DNA of 32,198 bases from Desulfobulbus propionicus (GTDB lineage Bacteria > Desulfobacterota > Desulfobulbia > Desulfobulbales > Desulfobulbaceae). Below the pieces are notes generated by a model. That model was not told the DNA's origin. It saw only the letters and a list, made by a program, of their open reading frames with translations, and did not search any database. This document shows positions 7,820 to 14,793 of this stretch, piece by piece (within the stretch, counting starts at the first letter, position 1; each line of letters begins with the position of its first letter). The position numbers were made by a program, and so were the translations under genes. The stretch covers positions 1-32,198 of the forward strand of contig PDTE01000007.1 in assembly GCA_002747135.1 (NCBI GenBank), in the 5' to 3' direction.

Positions 7820-7877
7820 AGCTAACAAGACGTTTCACCTGATTCGTTTCACTCGATGGTGAACTCTGCATTATGCC
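7820..7877 (+). other. attC-like integron recombination site, degenerate
   Basis: About 58 bp starting 71 bp after the Fic stop, in the orientation expected for a gene cassette. It opens GCTAACAAGACG, like the R''-L'' part of attC (YYAACAAG.CG), and closes GGTGAACTCTGCATTATGCC, like the L'-R' part. The inner arms GTTTCACC and GGTGAAC pair with one unpaired T, resembling an extrahelical base. The outer GCTAA and TTATGC pair with one bulge. The expected GTTATGC core is ATTATGC here, so the site may be inactive. Identification is by eye. Confidence 0.45.
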
Positions 7878-7952
7878 TATGCACTTAAGAATCATATTGT
7901 AATAATAAAATAATAAATTAAAGACAGTCTTTTCTGGTTATTTATAACATTA

Positions 7953-8144
7953 TTATAGCAAGCAAGAAACCAACAATACATATTTCGCCTGCTTTGCATC
8001 AAGCATCATGCCGTCTACCTGCCATGATAAAATCTTTTCGGCATAAAGGGCTTCATTCATTCTACAAAACAGGGAATATGAGTGGTATTCAGCCCAAACA
8101 CGCACAACGCTTACGTTTTCAACCTGCTGCTCTTGAAGTTCCAA
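7953..8144 (-). other. Doubtful 63-codon reading frame in an AT-rich spacer
   Basis: The frame encodes WAEYHSYSLFCRMNEALYAE followed by WQVDGMMLDAKQAKY. The latter is faintly reminiscent of restriction-fold toxin fragments (W..DG...LDAK), but no family can be assigned. There is no convincing ribosome-binding site and the N-terminus overlaps the edge of the E repeat. It may be a gene remnant or a chance frame. The rest of 7750-8142 shows no gene other than the attC-like site. Confidence 0.2.
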
Positions 8145-8476
8145 GAGACACCTTACTTATTTATTGACAGAAGATAAAGCATTTGTGTACCTACTCACTG
8201 GGTGTGTAACTCTCTGGTTGTACCTGCCGCAAACGTGTAACTGCTCTCAGGCTGCCCCTATCTGGACAAGCATGATTGGCTGCTATAGCCCCTCTATGCG
8301 GCGGGTCGTGATCGTTCAAAGAGGGGTGAGCGGTGAGGAGTTACGCATTTGTCTACTCACGGGGTTGAAAAAACAGACAAGATGTTCCCGGAATTCCCGG
8401 CAACAAATAGATAAGATGTCTCCAGAATTTAAATCTGGCAACAAACAAGTAAGGTGTCCCTGGAATTTAAGTCTGT
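8143..8476 (+). repeat. E-bounded unit, right copy, interrupted by family A
   Basis: The unit starts GACACCTTACTTATTTATT, continues CAGAAGATAAAGCATTTGT, is split by the A element at 8187-8344, and resumes at GCATTTGTCTACTCACGG. It then runs through GTTGAAAAAACAGACAAGAT and two further E-like units ending near CAAGTAAGGTGTCCCTGG. It is an inverted copy of 6943-7068. Confidence 0.85.
8187..8344 (-). mobile_element. Family A element, long form (158 bp), with perfect 8-bp target duplication
   Basis: It is flanked by GCATTTGT at 8179-8186 and 8345-8352, an exact 8-bp direct repeat. The ends, GTACCTACTCAC on the left and the reverse complement of GTGAGGAGTTAC on the right, are imperfect inverted repeats. 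The paralogous unit at 6943-7068 contains the same flanking sequence with one GCATTTGT and no insert. There is no coding capacity, so movement would need enzymes encoded elsewhere. Confidence 0.93.
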
Positions 8477-8587
8477 TGCGCCCTTGATCAGTTAGACGTC
8501 AGAACCAGAGAATAACGCTTAAAGGACTGTCCCCGTGATTGGGTACCCTTTGTTTGCTCAGTTGTGATTGCCAGAAGATGGGGTGCA

Positions 8588-9898
8588 TTATTTCTTTCCC
8601 ACTCCGGTGTATTTGAATCCCAACGCTTTCATTTTTTCAGGCTCGTAGACATTGCGGAGATCAACAAAAACTGGTGCCTTCATGCTTTGTTTGATTCTGT
8701 CCAGGTCAAGTGCCCTGTACTGATTCCACTCCGTCAAAAGAACAACACAGTCTGCATCTTCGACTGCTTCATATGCATTGTTTACATAGGTGACAGAGGC
8801 AGGGAGACAGGCCCTTGCTTCTTCCATGCCCTTGGGGTCGTGCGCTCTGATGGCTGCACCTTTCTCCAAAAGAGCGGGAATAATGGTCGCTGCGGGAGCA
8901 TCACGCATGTCATCTGTTTCCGGCTTGAAGGTGAGCCCAAGTATAGCTATGGTTTTCCCTGCCACTGAGCCATCAAGCATTTCCCGAATCTTTTTAACCA
9001 TTCTTGCCTTCTGCGCCGCATTGACTTCCACAGCAGCTTCAACTACGCGAACGTTTTCCCCATGTTCCTGGACTATTCTCATTAAGGCAAGTGTATCCTT
9101 GGGGAAACAGGAGCCGCCGTAGCCAGGACCGGGATGAAGAAATTTATTCCCTATCCGGCCATCCATCCCTATGGCTTTGGCAAGGTCACTGACATTTGCT
9201 TTCACTGCCTCACAGACATTGGCAATCTCGTTGATAAAACTGATTTTTACTGCAAGAAACGCGTTAGCCGCATACTTGGTTAGTTCTGCCGTTTCAATGG
9301 TAGTGCATACAATTGGTGTGTCACGTAGATACAGGGGCATATAAATATCACGCAGTACCTGCTCGGCCCGTTCATTTTCAACGCCGACAACGATGCGATC
9401 CGGCCGCATGAAATCGCTGATGGCGGCTCCTTCCCGTAGAAATTCAGGGTTAGATGCAATATCAAAATGAGCCTTTGGCGATATTTCACCTATGATTCTG
9501 TTGACCTGCCTGGCAGTGCCTACCGGGACGGTACTTTTATTGACCACAACAGTATACCCCTTGAGCAGAGGTGCAATTTCTTCGGCGGCTTCATAGATAT
9601 ATGTCAAGTCTGCATACCCGTCTCCACGACGTGAACTCGGAGTGCCGACGGCGATGAATACGGCATCTGCTTCCGGTAAGGACGTGTTCAGGTCAGTGGT
9701 GAAGTGCAGCCGTCCTTCAGCTGTATTTTTTTCAACCAGTGCTGCCAGCCCCGGCTCGTAAATCGGGATTATCCCTTTCTCAAGATTACCTATTTTTTGT
9801 TCGTCCTTGTCCACACAGGTGACAATATGGCCAAATTCGGCAAAGCAGGTACCTGTTACAAGGCCAACGTAACCGGTACCTATCATGGTTATATTCAT
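8588..9898 (-). CDS. ugd: UDP-glucose 6-dehydrogenase
   Basis: Oxidises UDP-glucose to UDP-glucuronate with two NAD+, supplying precursors for capsule, exopolysaccharide or lipopolysaccharide. The 436-residue length is typical. The NAD-binding GTGYVG is at residues 7-12, followed by the acidic CVDKDE at the end of the second strand. NPEFLREG lies near 150-157, and the catalytic cysteine is Cys264 in GGSCFPKD. The UDP-binding C-terminal domain begins around GKTIAILGLTFKPETDD. The ATG at 9896-9898 has an AGGAGAATG ribosome-binding region. The gene lies 14 bp downstream of yggS on the same strand, so the two are likely co-transcribed. No glycan cluster is visible nearby. Confidence 0.96.
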   Translation of the reverse strand: MNITMIGTGYVGLVTGTCFAEFGHIVTCVDKDEQKIGNLEKGIIPIYEPGLAALVEKNTAEGRLHFTTDLNTSLPEADAVFIAVGTPSSRRGDGYADLTYIYEAAEEIAPLLKGYTVVVNKSTVPVGTARQVNRIIGEISPKAHFDIASNPEFLREGAAISDFMRPDRIVVGVENERAEQVLRDIYMPLYLRDTPIVCTTIETAELTKYAANAFLAVKISFINEIANVCEAVKANVSDLAKAIGMDGRIGNKFLHPGPGYGGSCFPKDTLALMRIVQEHGENVRVVEAAVEVNAAQKARMVKKIREMLDGSVAGKTIAILGLTFKPETDDMRDAPAATIIPALLEKGAAIRAHDPKGMEEARACLPASVTYVNNAYEAVEDADCVVLLTEWNQYRALDLDRIKQSMKAPVFVDLRNVYEPEKMKALGFKYTGVGKK

Positions 9899-9912
9899 TT
9901 CATTCTCCTGTG

Positions 9913-10599
9913 TTATTCTCTGGGGCCAAAGACTGCGGTACCGATACGTACTATTGTTGAACCTTCTTCAATGGCTACCTGGTAATCCCCGGACATGCCC
10001 ATGGACAATTCTACCTGTTTATTATCAGTAAATAATGATTTCTGGGCAAGGCTTTCCGCCAGCAATCTGGTTTTTATATAATAATTCCGACTGGTTTCCT
10101 GATGCTGTGAATACGGCGGAATCACCATCAAGCCGCAGACCTGAAGGGTTGTTTTTTCGCGGATTTCCGTGAGCAGTCTTTCTGCGTCATCAGAAGCTAT
10201 ACCAGCCTTCTGGTGTTCAGCGCCAATGTTAACCTGAAGCAGGACAGAAAGTTTTTTTTGAAGGGCAGCGGCGTGCTTGTCGAGCAATTTTGCCAGTTTT
10301 AACGAGTCAACGGTCTGGATGACGTCAAAGAGACGTGCCGCCTGCCTGGCCTTGTTACGCTGAAGGTGGCCAATAAAATGCCAGCGCAGATCGGGAGGCA
10401 AGGCTGGAATCTTCTCGGCAGCCTCCTGTATATAATTTTCTCCAAAAAGTTTTTGGCCGCTTTGATATGCCTCCAGAATCATCCCGGTTTCTTTTTTCTT
10501 GGAAACCGCCAGCAGCTTAATCGATTGTGGAGAGCGGCCGCATTGCTGAGCGCATTGCTGGATTTTTGTCTGTAGTTGCTGAATATGTTTCTGGATCAT
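9913..10599 (-). CDS. yggS: YggS-family pyridoxal-phosphate homeostasis protein
   Basis: A 228-residue member of the YggS/PROSC/YBL036C family. These are single-domain PLP-binding proteins with an alanine-racemase-like barrel that buffer PLP and affect amino-acid pools. Visible family motifs are LLAVSKKKE with the PLP lysine near residue 35, FGENYIQEA, the highly conserved WHFIGHLQRNKAR, and the C-terminal phosphate-binding LSMGMSGDYQVAIEEGSTIVRIGTAVFG. It is complete. The ATG at 10597-10599 has only a weak GGATAAC upstream. It is followed 14 bp later by ugd. A repeat block (10614-10711) separates it from tatD on the same strand. Confidence 0.95.
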   Translation of the reverse strand: MIQKHIQQLQTKIQQCAQQCGRSPQSIKLLAVSKKKETGMILEAYQSGQKLFGENYIQEAAEKIPALPPDLRWHFIGHLQRNKARQAARLFDVIQTVDSLKLAKLLDKHAAALQKKLSVLLQVNIGAEHQKAGIASDDAERLLTEIREKTTLQVCGLMVIPPYSQHQETSRNYYIKTRLLAESLAQKSLFTDNKQVELSMGMSGDYQVAIEEGSTIVRIGTAVFGPRE

Positions 10600-10613
10600 T
10601 TGTTATCCATGGG

Positions 10614-10637
10614 GTAACTGCTCACAGGGCATGTACC
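10614..10637 (+). repeat. Block G copy 2
   Basis: GTAACTGCTCACAGGGCATG, continuing TACC, nearly repeats 61-83 and about 25334-25358. As in those places, an A-type palindrome follows about 26 bp later (10664-10711). Confidence 0.55.
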
Positions 10638-10663
10638 GTCCCGGTTTCATTTCCCTCACGTCT

Positions 10664-10711
10664 GTAACAGCTTTCAGGTCGCCGAACGATGGGCGATCCT
10701 GGAGCTGTTAC
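10664..10711. repeat. Short A-type palindrome overlapping the tatD 3' end
   Basis: It begins GTAACAGCT and ends AGCTGTTAC, a perfect 9-bp terminal inverted repeat. The inner stretches CAGGTCGCC and GGGCGATCCTG also pair largely. It resembles a contracted family A element. The tatD stop codon (10674-10676) lies inside it. Confidence 0.7.
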
Positions 10712-11525
10712 GGGAAAGGTTGAATAGTTTTTCCGCGTTTCGTGTAGTTTGTTCACCCAGCTCTTCCATTGATATATTTCTCAATTCTGCAATCTTGCTG
10801 GCAGTATATATTATTTTATCCGGTGTATTTCGTCTCCCGCGAAAGGGAGCTGGCGAAAGAAAAGGACCGTCTGTTTCCAGAAGCAGACGGTCCAGTCTTA
10901 TTGTTCGGGCAACTTCCTGAAGTTCTGCAGCCTTGTTGAAGGTAACAATACCGGGAATTGATATGTACATCCCTAAGCTAATAATTTTTTCGGCAAAAGC
11001 AAGGTTACCGGAGAAACAATGCATAACCCCTCCAGAAGGTAACGCACTTATCTCCTTAAGGAAGGTATATGTGTCATCATGGGCTTCCCGGTCATGAATC
11101 ACAACAGGCAGTTCAAGCATCTTTGCGAGCAGTAATTGCTTGCGAAAGACTCTCTTTTGACATGCTGCAGGGCTGTAGCACTTAGCGTAATCAAGGCCGA
11201 TCTCCCCATAACCGACAACCTTCCCGCTGTTTTTGGCCAGTACCTCTATTTTTTTGAGGGTTTCAGCTGTAACCTTTTGCGCCTCATGAGGATGTATACC
11301 GACACAGGCATATACCTGAGGATATGTGCGGGCCAGCTCCACTGCTTTTTGAGAACTTGCCAGATCAATGCCTATGGTAATAATCCTTTTTACCCCCTTT
11401 TTTTCAGCATCAGCGAGAACACCTTCCAGGTCATCTGCGTAGGCTTTCATGTCAAGATGGCAGTGGGTATCAACGAGTTCAACACCAGACGGCAATGCGT
11501 AGTAATGCTCTTTTTTTATACTCAT
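10674..11525 (-). CDS. tatD: TatD-family metal-dependent hydrolase / DNase
   Basis: A 283-residue TatD/YcfH/YjjV-type amidohydrolase-fold protein with 3'-5' exonuclease or deoxyribonuclease activity in studied relatives. Metal ligands are recognisable as DTHCHLD near the N-terminus, VGYGEIGLDY, PVVIHDREAHDD, VMHCFSGN and LLLETDGPFLSP. A start at 11576 is possible, but the ATG at 11523-11525 (MSIKKEHYYALPSG) is closer to family length, and the 17 extra residues would come from an intergenic repeat-like stretch. The family normally ends at about NAEKLFNL. Here roughly a dozen extra residues (ending RIAHRSAT) are encoded by the palindrome at 10664-10711, so an insertion apparently replaced the original stop. 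The protein is probably still functional. Confidence 0.93.
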   Translation of the reverse strand: MSIKKEHYYALPSGVELVDTHCHLDMKAYADDLEGVLADAEKKGVKRIITIGIDLASSQKAVELARTYPQVYACVGIHPHEAQKVTAETLKKIEVLAKNSGKVVGYGEIGLDYAKCYSPAACQKRVFRKQLLLAKMLELPVVIHDREAHDDTYTFLKEISALPSGGVMHCFSGNLAFAEKIISLGMYISIPGIVTFNKAAELQEVARTIRLDRLLLETDGPFLSPAPFRGRRNTPDKIIYTASKIAELRNISMEELGEQTTRNAEKLFNLSRNSSRIAHRSAT

Positions 11526-11773
11526 TTTTCGTAACCGCTCACGGGGACTGTGCTTCCCCGCTCTTCTCTGTTTCAAAGAGGGCTGCTGACACTTTTTTCT
11601 GTAATGAAGGTAAGGAAATGAAGGTGTTTTCGGGTTTGCTAAGAGAGCACCTTTGTATTAAACTGCTTAGAATGTTGTCATTCAGGCTGTAATGGATTAT
11701 TGGTTGACCAAACCTGTTTTGCCTGGTATCCAGCCACTACCTAAAACTTTTACCACAAATGGGGGGTTTTTTA

Positions 11774-12274
11774 ATGAAAAAAAATGGTTTTTTTCCTGGC
11801 TTGTCCATGATGTTGCTTGGTGCTTTCATGCTTGTTGCCGGTTGTACCTTAAACAAGACGGTTTCCAGTACACCAGCCGCTGCTGATGGTCCTTACGCCT
11901 TGCCTCCGGTACCTGGTTTTGCCGGTGATATACAGGATATCGCTGTACCCACTGAACTTGAACTGGACAGGAGAGGTACAATGGCTATAAGAACAGAATC
12001 TTTCCAGGGAGGGATATATCTATATAGAGGAAATGTGGATTTCGTATCGCTCAAGGATTATATGGTGCAGTCAATGGAAGACAACAAGTGGAAGCTTGTT
12101 GGCGAAACTTCCTCAAAAGATATCATGCTGGCCTTTGTCAAACCCAGCAAAACATGCATGATGGTACTCACTGAAGGTAATGTGGTCAACAAGACAAGCC
12201 TGACTTTTTATGTCACCATCGATCAGACAGCAGCAGAATCTCTCAATCCTTTTGGTGAGGCCGTTTCGCAATAG
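11774..12274 (+). CDS. Predicted lipoprotein, first gene before coaBC
   Basis: A 166-residue protein. The N-terminus MKKNGFFPGLSMMLLGAFML continues to VAGC, a lipoprotein signal with Cys24 as the lipidated residue. A proline- and alanine-rich linker follows (SSTPAAADGPYALPPVPG). The globular part includes DIAVPTELELDRRGTMAIRT, a glycine-aromatic strand FQGGIYLYRGNV, and a helix with a conserved-looking SMEDNKWKLVGE. I do not recognise the family with certainty. The pattern of 'small helix, W-x-L, strand' resembles small envelope proteins of deltaproteobacteria. The ATG at 11774 was preferred to the TTG at 11759 because GGGGGG lies eight bases upstream and the signal peptide then starts normally. 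coaBC begins 29 bp after the stop, so co-transcription is likely. Confidence 0.82.
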   Translation: MKKNGFFPGLSMMLLGAFMLVAGCTLNKTVSSTPAAADGPYALPPVPGFAGDIQDIAVPTELELDRRGTMAIRTESFQGGIYLYRGNVDFVSLKDYMVQSMEDNKWKLVGETSSKDIMLAFVKPSKTCMMVLTEGNVVNKTSLTFYVTIDQTAAESLNPFGEAVSQ

Positions 12275-12303
12275 GCTGTTTATCGTGACGAAAGGTTTGT
12301 AAC

Positions 12304-13536
12304 TTGGCCGCATTCAGCATTAATCCTGACAAACCAGGCCTTCAGGGGATACGTGTCTTGCTGGCTGTCACCGGATCCATTGCTGCCTATAAGGCAGCAG
12401 GGTGGGTACGTGAACTGACCAGGGAAGAAGCCCTTGTTTCTGTGATGATGACGGGGGCAGCAGAACACTTCATCTCTCCGCTGACTTTTTCTGCTCTTTC
12501 CGGCAACAGGGTGTACACTTCCCTTTTTGACGAAGATCCGGACGGTGTTATGGCCCACATCAGCCTTCCGCGGGAAAACAATGTCCTCCTGATTGCTCCG
12601 GCAACAGCGCAAACCATTGCCAGGCTGGCCAATGGCTTGGCAGATGATTTGGTATCAACTGCCGTTCTGGCGGCAGATGTACCCGTTCTTGTCTGCCCGG
12701 CAATGAATGCAAATATGTTCAGAAACCAGGCAACACAGCGAAATATAGAGGTTGTCAAGACGCTTGGTTACCATGTGTTGATGCCTGATTATGGAGAACT
12801 TGCCTGCGGTGAGATCGGAGCAGGACGTCTTCCCGGCTGGGAAACTGTGCGTGAAGAACTGCTGGCTCTGTTCAGTCGTCAGGATCTCTCAGGTAAAAAA
12901 ATCGTTATTACAGCCGGTCCAACCAGAGAAGCGATAGATCCTGTACGATTTATTTCCAATCGCTCCAGCGGAAAAATGGGGTACGCCCTGGCGCGCTCAG
13001 CCAGAAGAAGAGGGGGGAAGGTGACGATTATAAGCGGTCCTGTCGCTCTGCCCGCACCGCCGGGGATTGATGTTATTTCTGTCCAGTCGGCCCGGGAAAT
13101 GGAACAGGCCCTGTTTGCACAGGGAAAAAATGCAGATGTAGTTATCAAGGCTGCTGCCGTAGCTGACTATCGACCACCTGCTGTCGAGCAGCATAAAATA
13201 AAGAAAAAAGAAGATGGGTTGCAGCTGAATCTGGTAAAGAATGACGATATCCTGACAAAATTCTGCAAGCAGCGGCGGCCTGGACAGGTAGTTGTGGGCT
13301 TTGCGGCAGAAAGCCGGAATCATAAAAAAGAGGGGCGGCGAAAGCTTGGGCAAAAGAATGTCGATATTATCGTCGTGAATGATATCCTTGGAAACAAGAC
13401 AGGCTTCGATGTTGATACCAACAAGGTTACCCTGATAGAACAACACATAAGCCGGGATTTACCGTTTCTTTCCAAGGAGGGTACTGCCAACAGAATTATT
13501 GACGCAGTCGTAACAAAACTTGGGCAGCAACAATAG
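12304..13536 (+). CDS. coaBC: Bifunctional phosphopantothenoylcysteine decarboxylase / synthetase
   Basis: Carries out two steps of coenzyme A synthesis: ligation of cysteine to 4'-phosphopantothenate (CoaB, CTP-dependent) and FMN-dependent decarboxylation (CoaC). The 410-residue length is normal. The CoaC part (about 15-190) shows LLAVTGSIAAYKA, the catalytic-His region VMAHISLPRE, the PAMNANMF substrate motif and a cysteine-bearing flap in GELACGEIGAGRLP. The CoaB part starts at KKIVITAGPTREAIDPVRFI and has NRSSGKMG, KAAAVADYRP and the KKKEDGLQLNLVKNDDIL nucleotide-binding stretch. The start is TTG at 12304-12306 with AAGG about eight bases upstream. The stop TAG (13534-13536) coincides with the first bases of a D-family element, so the original 3' end may have been altered. 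It sits in the series lipoprotein-coaBC-yjgA. Confidence 0.96.
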   Translation: MAAFSINPDKPGLQGIRVLLAVTGSIAAYKAAGWVRELTREEALVSVMMTGAAEHFISPLTFSALSGNRVYTSLFDEDPDGVMAHISLPRENNVLLIAPATAQTIARLANGLADDLVSTAVLAADVPVLVCPAMNANMFRNQATQRNIEVVKTLGYHVLMPDYGELACGEIGAGRLPGWETVREELLALFSRQDLSGKKIVITAGPTREAIDPVRFISNRSSGKMGYALARSARRRGGKVTIISGPVALPAPPGIDVISVQSAREMEQALFAQGKNADVVIKAAAVADYRPPAVEQHKIKKKEDGLQLNLVKNDDILTKFCKQRRPGQVVVGFAAESRNHKKEGRRKLGQKNVDIIVVNDILGNKTGFDVDTNKVTLIEQHISRDLPFLSKEGTANRIIDAVVTKLGQQQ

Positions 13537-13699
13537 TGTCCTGTCAACGATGAAATGTCAGGATATTGCGCCGGATTTTTCCTGTCCTTATGGAGTCTTG
13601 TCCTGTGTTGCATAGTATTGCTATGTGACACAGGGCAAGGCTGCATAAGGGCTGAAAAAGACAAGCAGGATACGACAGAGCAGCGTTGACAGGGCACTA
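13534..13699 (-). mobile_element. Family D MITE-like element, copy 2 (166 bp), best-preserved ends
   Basis: It runs from TAGTGTCCTGTCAACG to AGCGTTGACAGGGCACTA, giving terminal inverted repeats of about 19 bp bounded by TA on both sides. This fits a TA-target transposon type (IS630/Tc1-like), though that class is only inferred. It is inverted relative to 452-617 and 14612-14777. Its first TA plus G form the coaBC stop codon. It has no coding capacity. Confidence 0.85.
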
Positions 13700-13721
13700 G
13701 CCCTGACAGGGGAAAAAGAAC

Positions 13722-14291
13722 TTGCAGCTCAGCCGGACTGGACAGAAAAAACGGGTGAAAGAAGTTGAAAAGCTTGTCACTCATCTGGCAGGGCTTTCTG
13801 AGCAGGGTATTGAACAGGCACCCTGTTCCCCTGAACTTCGAGAATTATTTAAAGAGGTCAGCAGGCTGAAGGGAGGGGCACGCAGGCGGCAGATCAAGTA
13901 CATCACCAGGCTTCTGAAGGCTGCTCCTCTGGATGAACTGTACTCCTTCCTGAACAGGCAGACAGGCAGCAGGCTGCAACACAATAAAAAAGTACACGAA
14001 GCTGAGCACTGGAGAGATGCGCTCATTAATGAGGCCATTGCCTGCAAGGAGGCCAGTAAAGAGAATGATGTCCCATGGTCAGAACAATGGGACAGCGAAA
14101 CAGTGAAAGAGGTGCTGGATGATATCCCGAAGGCTGATCCCGCCTCTTTGCTGCGTCTGTCCTTTTTATTTGCACAGACGCATAATCCAAGATATAGCAG
14201 AGAGCTTTTTCGTTATATCATGGCCTGTAAAAAGAAGATGATATATTCTGGTGATCTGGAAACAGTTACAGGCTTGAAGCAGGCAGAATAA
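13722..14291 (+). CDS. yjgA: DarP/YjgA-like ribosome-associated protein (DUF615)
   Basis: A 189-residue protein of the DUF615 family. In E. coli this protein (YjgA, now DarP) associates with late 50S ribosomal precursors and aids their assembly. The signature GGARRRQIKYITRLLKA near residues 51-67 and the N-terminal SRTGQKKR (the family's 'SRTQKKRE') are clear, as is LLRLSFLFAQTHNPRYSRELFRYI near the C-terminus. The TTG at 13722 follows AGGGG nine bases upstream. The family usually has about ten more N-terminal residues, and a D element ends only 22 bp before this start. The original 5' end may therefore have been displaced by the insertion and re-established with a new start. It follows coaBC on the same strand. 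Confidence 0.88.
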   Translation: MQLSRTGQKKRVKEVEKLVTHLAGLSEQGIEQAPCSPELRELFKEVSRLKGGARRRQIKYITRLLKAAPLDELYSFLNRQTGSRLQHNKKVHEAEHWRDALINEAIACKEASKENDVPWSEQWDSETVKEVLDDIPKADPASLLRLSFLFAQTHNPRYSRELFRYIMACKKKMIYSGDLETVTGLKQAE

Positions 14292-14440
14292 ACGTACCTG
14301 ATCATGGGTATTGTTGCCCGATCACTCGTACCCCGCATACTCTTGTCCACGAACGTCTCGCTTCGCCTGCTTACCTGCTCAAAGGAGTGCCTGCCCGGTT
14401 CTGTTGCACCCATGACCAGTTACACATAAGAAAGAGAGAG

Positions 14441-14549
14441 GTAACTGCTTCTCAGGCTGCCCCTATTTGGACAAGCACGACTGGCAGCTATAGCCCCTCT
14501 GTGCGGCGGGTCGTGATCGTTCAAAGAGGGGCGAGCTGTGAAAAGTTAC
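14441..14549 (-). mobile_element. Family A element, core form (109 bp)
   Basis: The reverse-orientation core begins GTAACTGCTTCTCAGGCTGC and ends AAAAGTTAC. Flanks 14433-14440 (AGAGAGAG) and 14550-14557 (GCAGAGAG) share six of eight bases, consistent with an aged 8-bp duplication, although the low-complexity sequence weakens this. It lacks the 50-bp extension, so core elements may move on their own. Confidence 0.85.
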
Positions 14550-14611
14550 GCAGAGAGTAACACGTAAGGTACGGCCCCCGTGACTGGTTGCGAGCAAACA
14601 GGTTACAGGGC

Positions 14612-14777
14612 TCGTGTCCTGTCAACGCTGCTCTGTCGTATCCTGCTTGTCTTTTTCAGCCCTTAGGCAGCCTTGCCCTGGGTCACATAGCCCTACTATG
14701 CAGCGCAGGACAAGGCTGCATAAGGACAAGAAAAATCCGGCGCAATATACTGACATTTCAGCGTTGACATGACACTA
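14612..14777 (+). mobile_element. Family D MITE-like element, copy 3 (166 bp)
   Basis: Same orientation and length as 452-617. The left end CGTGTCCTGTCAACGCTG and right end CAGCGTTGACATGACACTA are imperfect inverted repeats. It lies 16 bp beyond the stop of the flavoprotein gene. The rest of 14292-14793 apart from this and the A copy is short palindromic debris with no gene. Confidence 0.85.
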
Positions 14778-14793
14778 GTGAGCAGCTGCCTGA

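Noticed and set aside
6943..8476. CRISPR array
   Set aside because: The repeats here are inverted, irregularly spaced and few, without uniform spacers; they are REP-like and MITE-like units.
8164..8487. 107-codon frame across the interrupted E unit
   Set aside because: It runs through family A and E repeat sequence in one chance frame, and its homologous copies elsewhere are not open in that frame.
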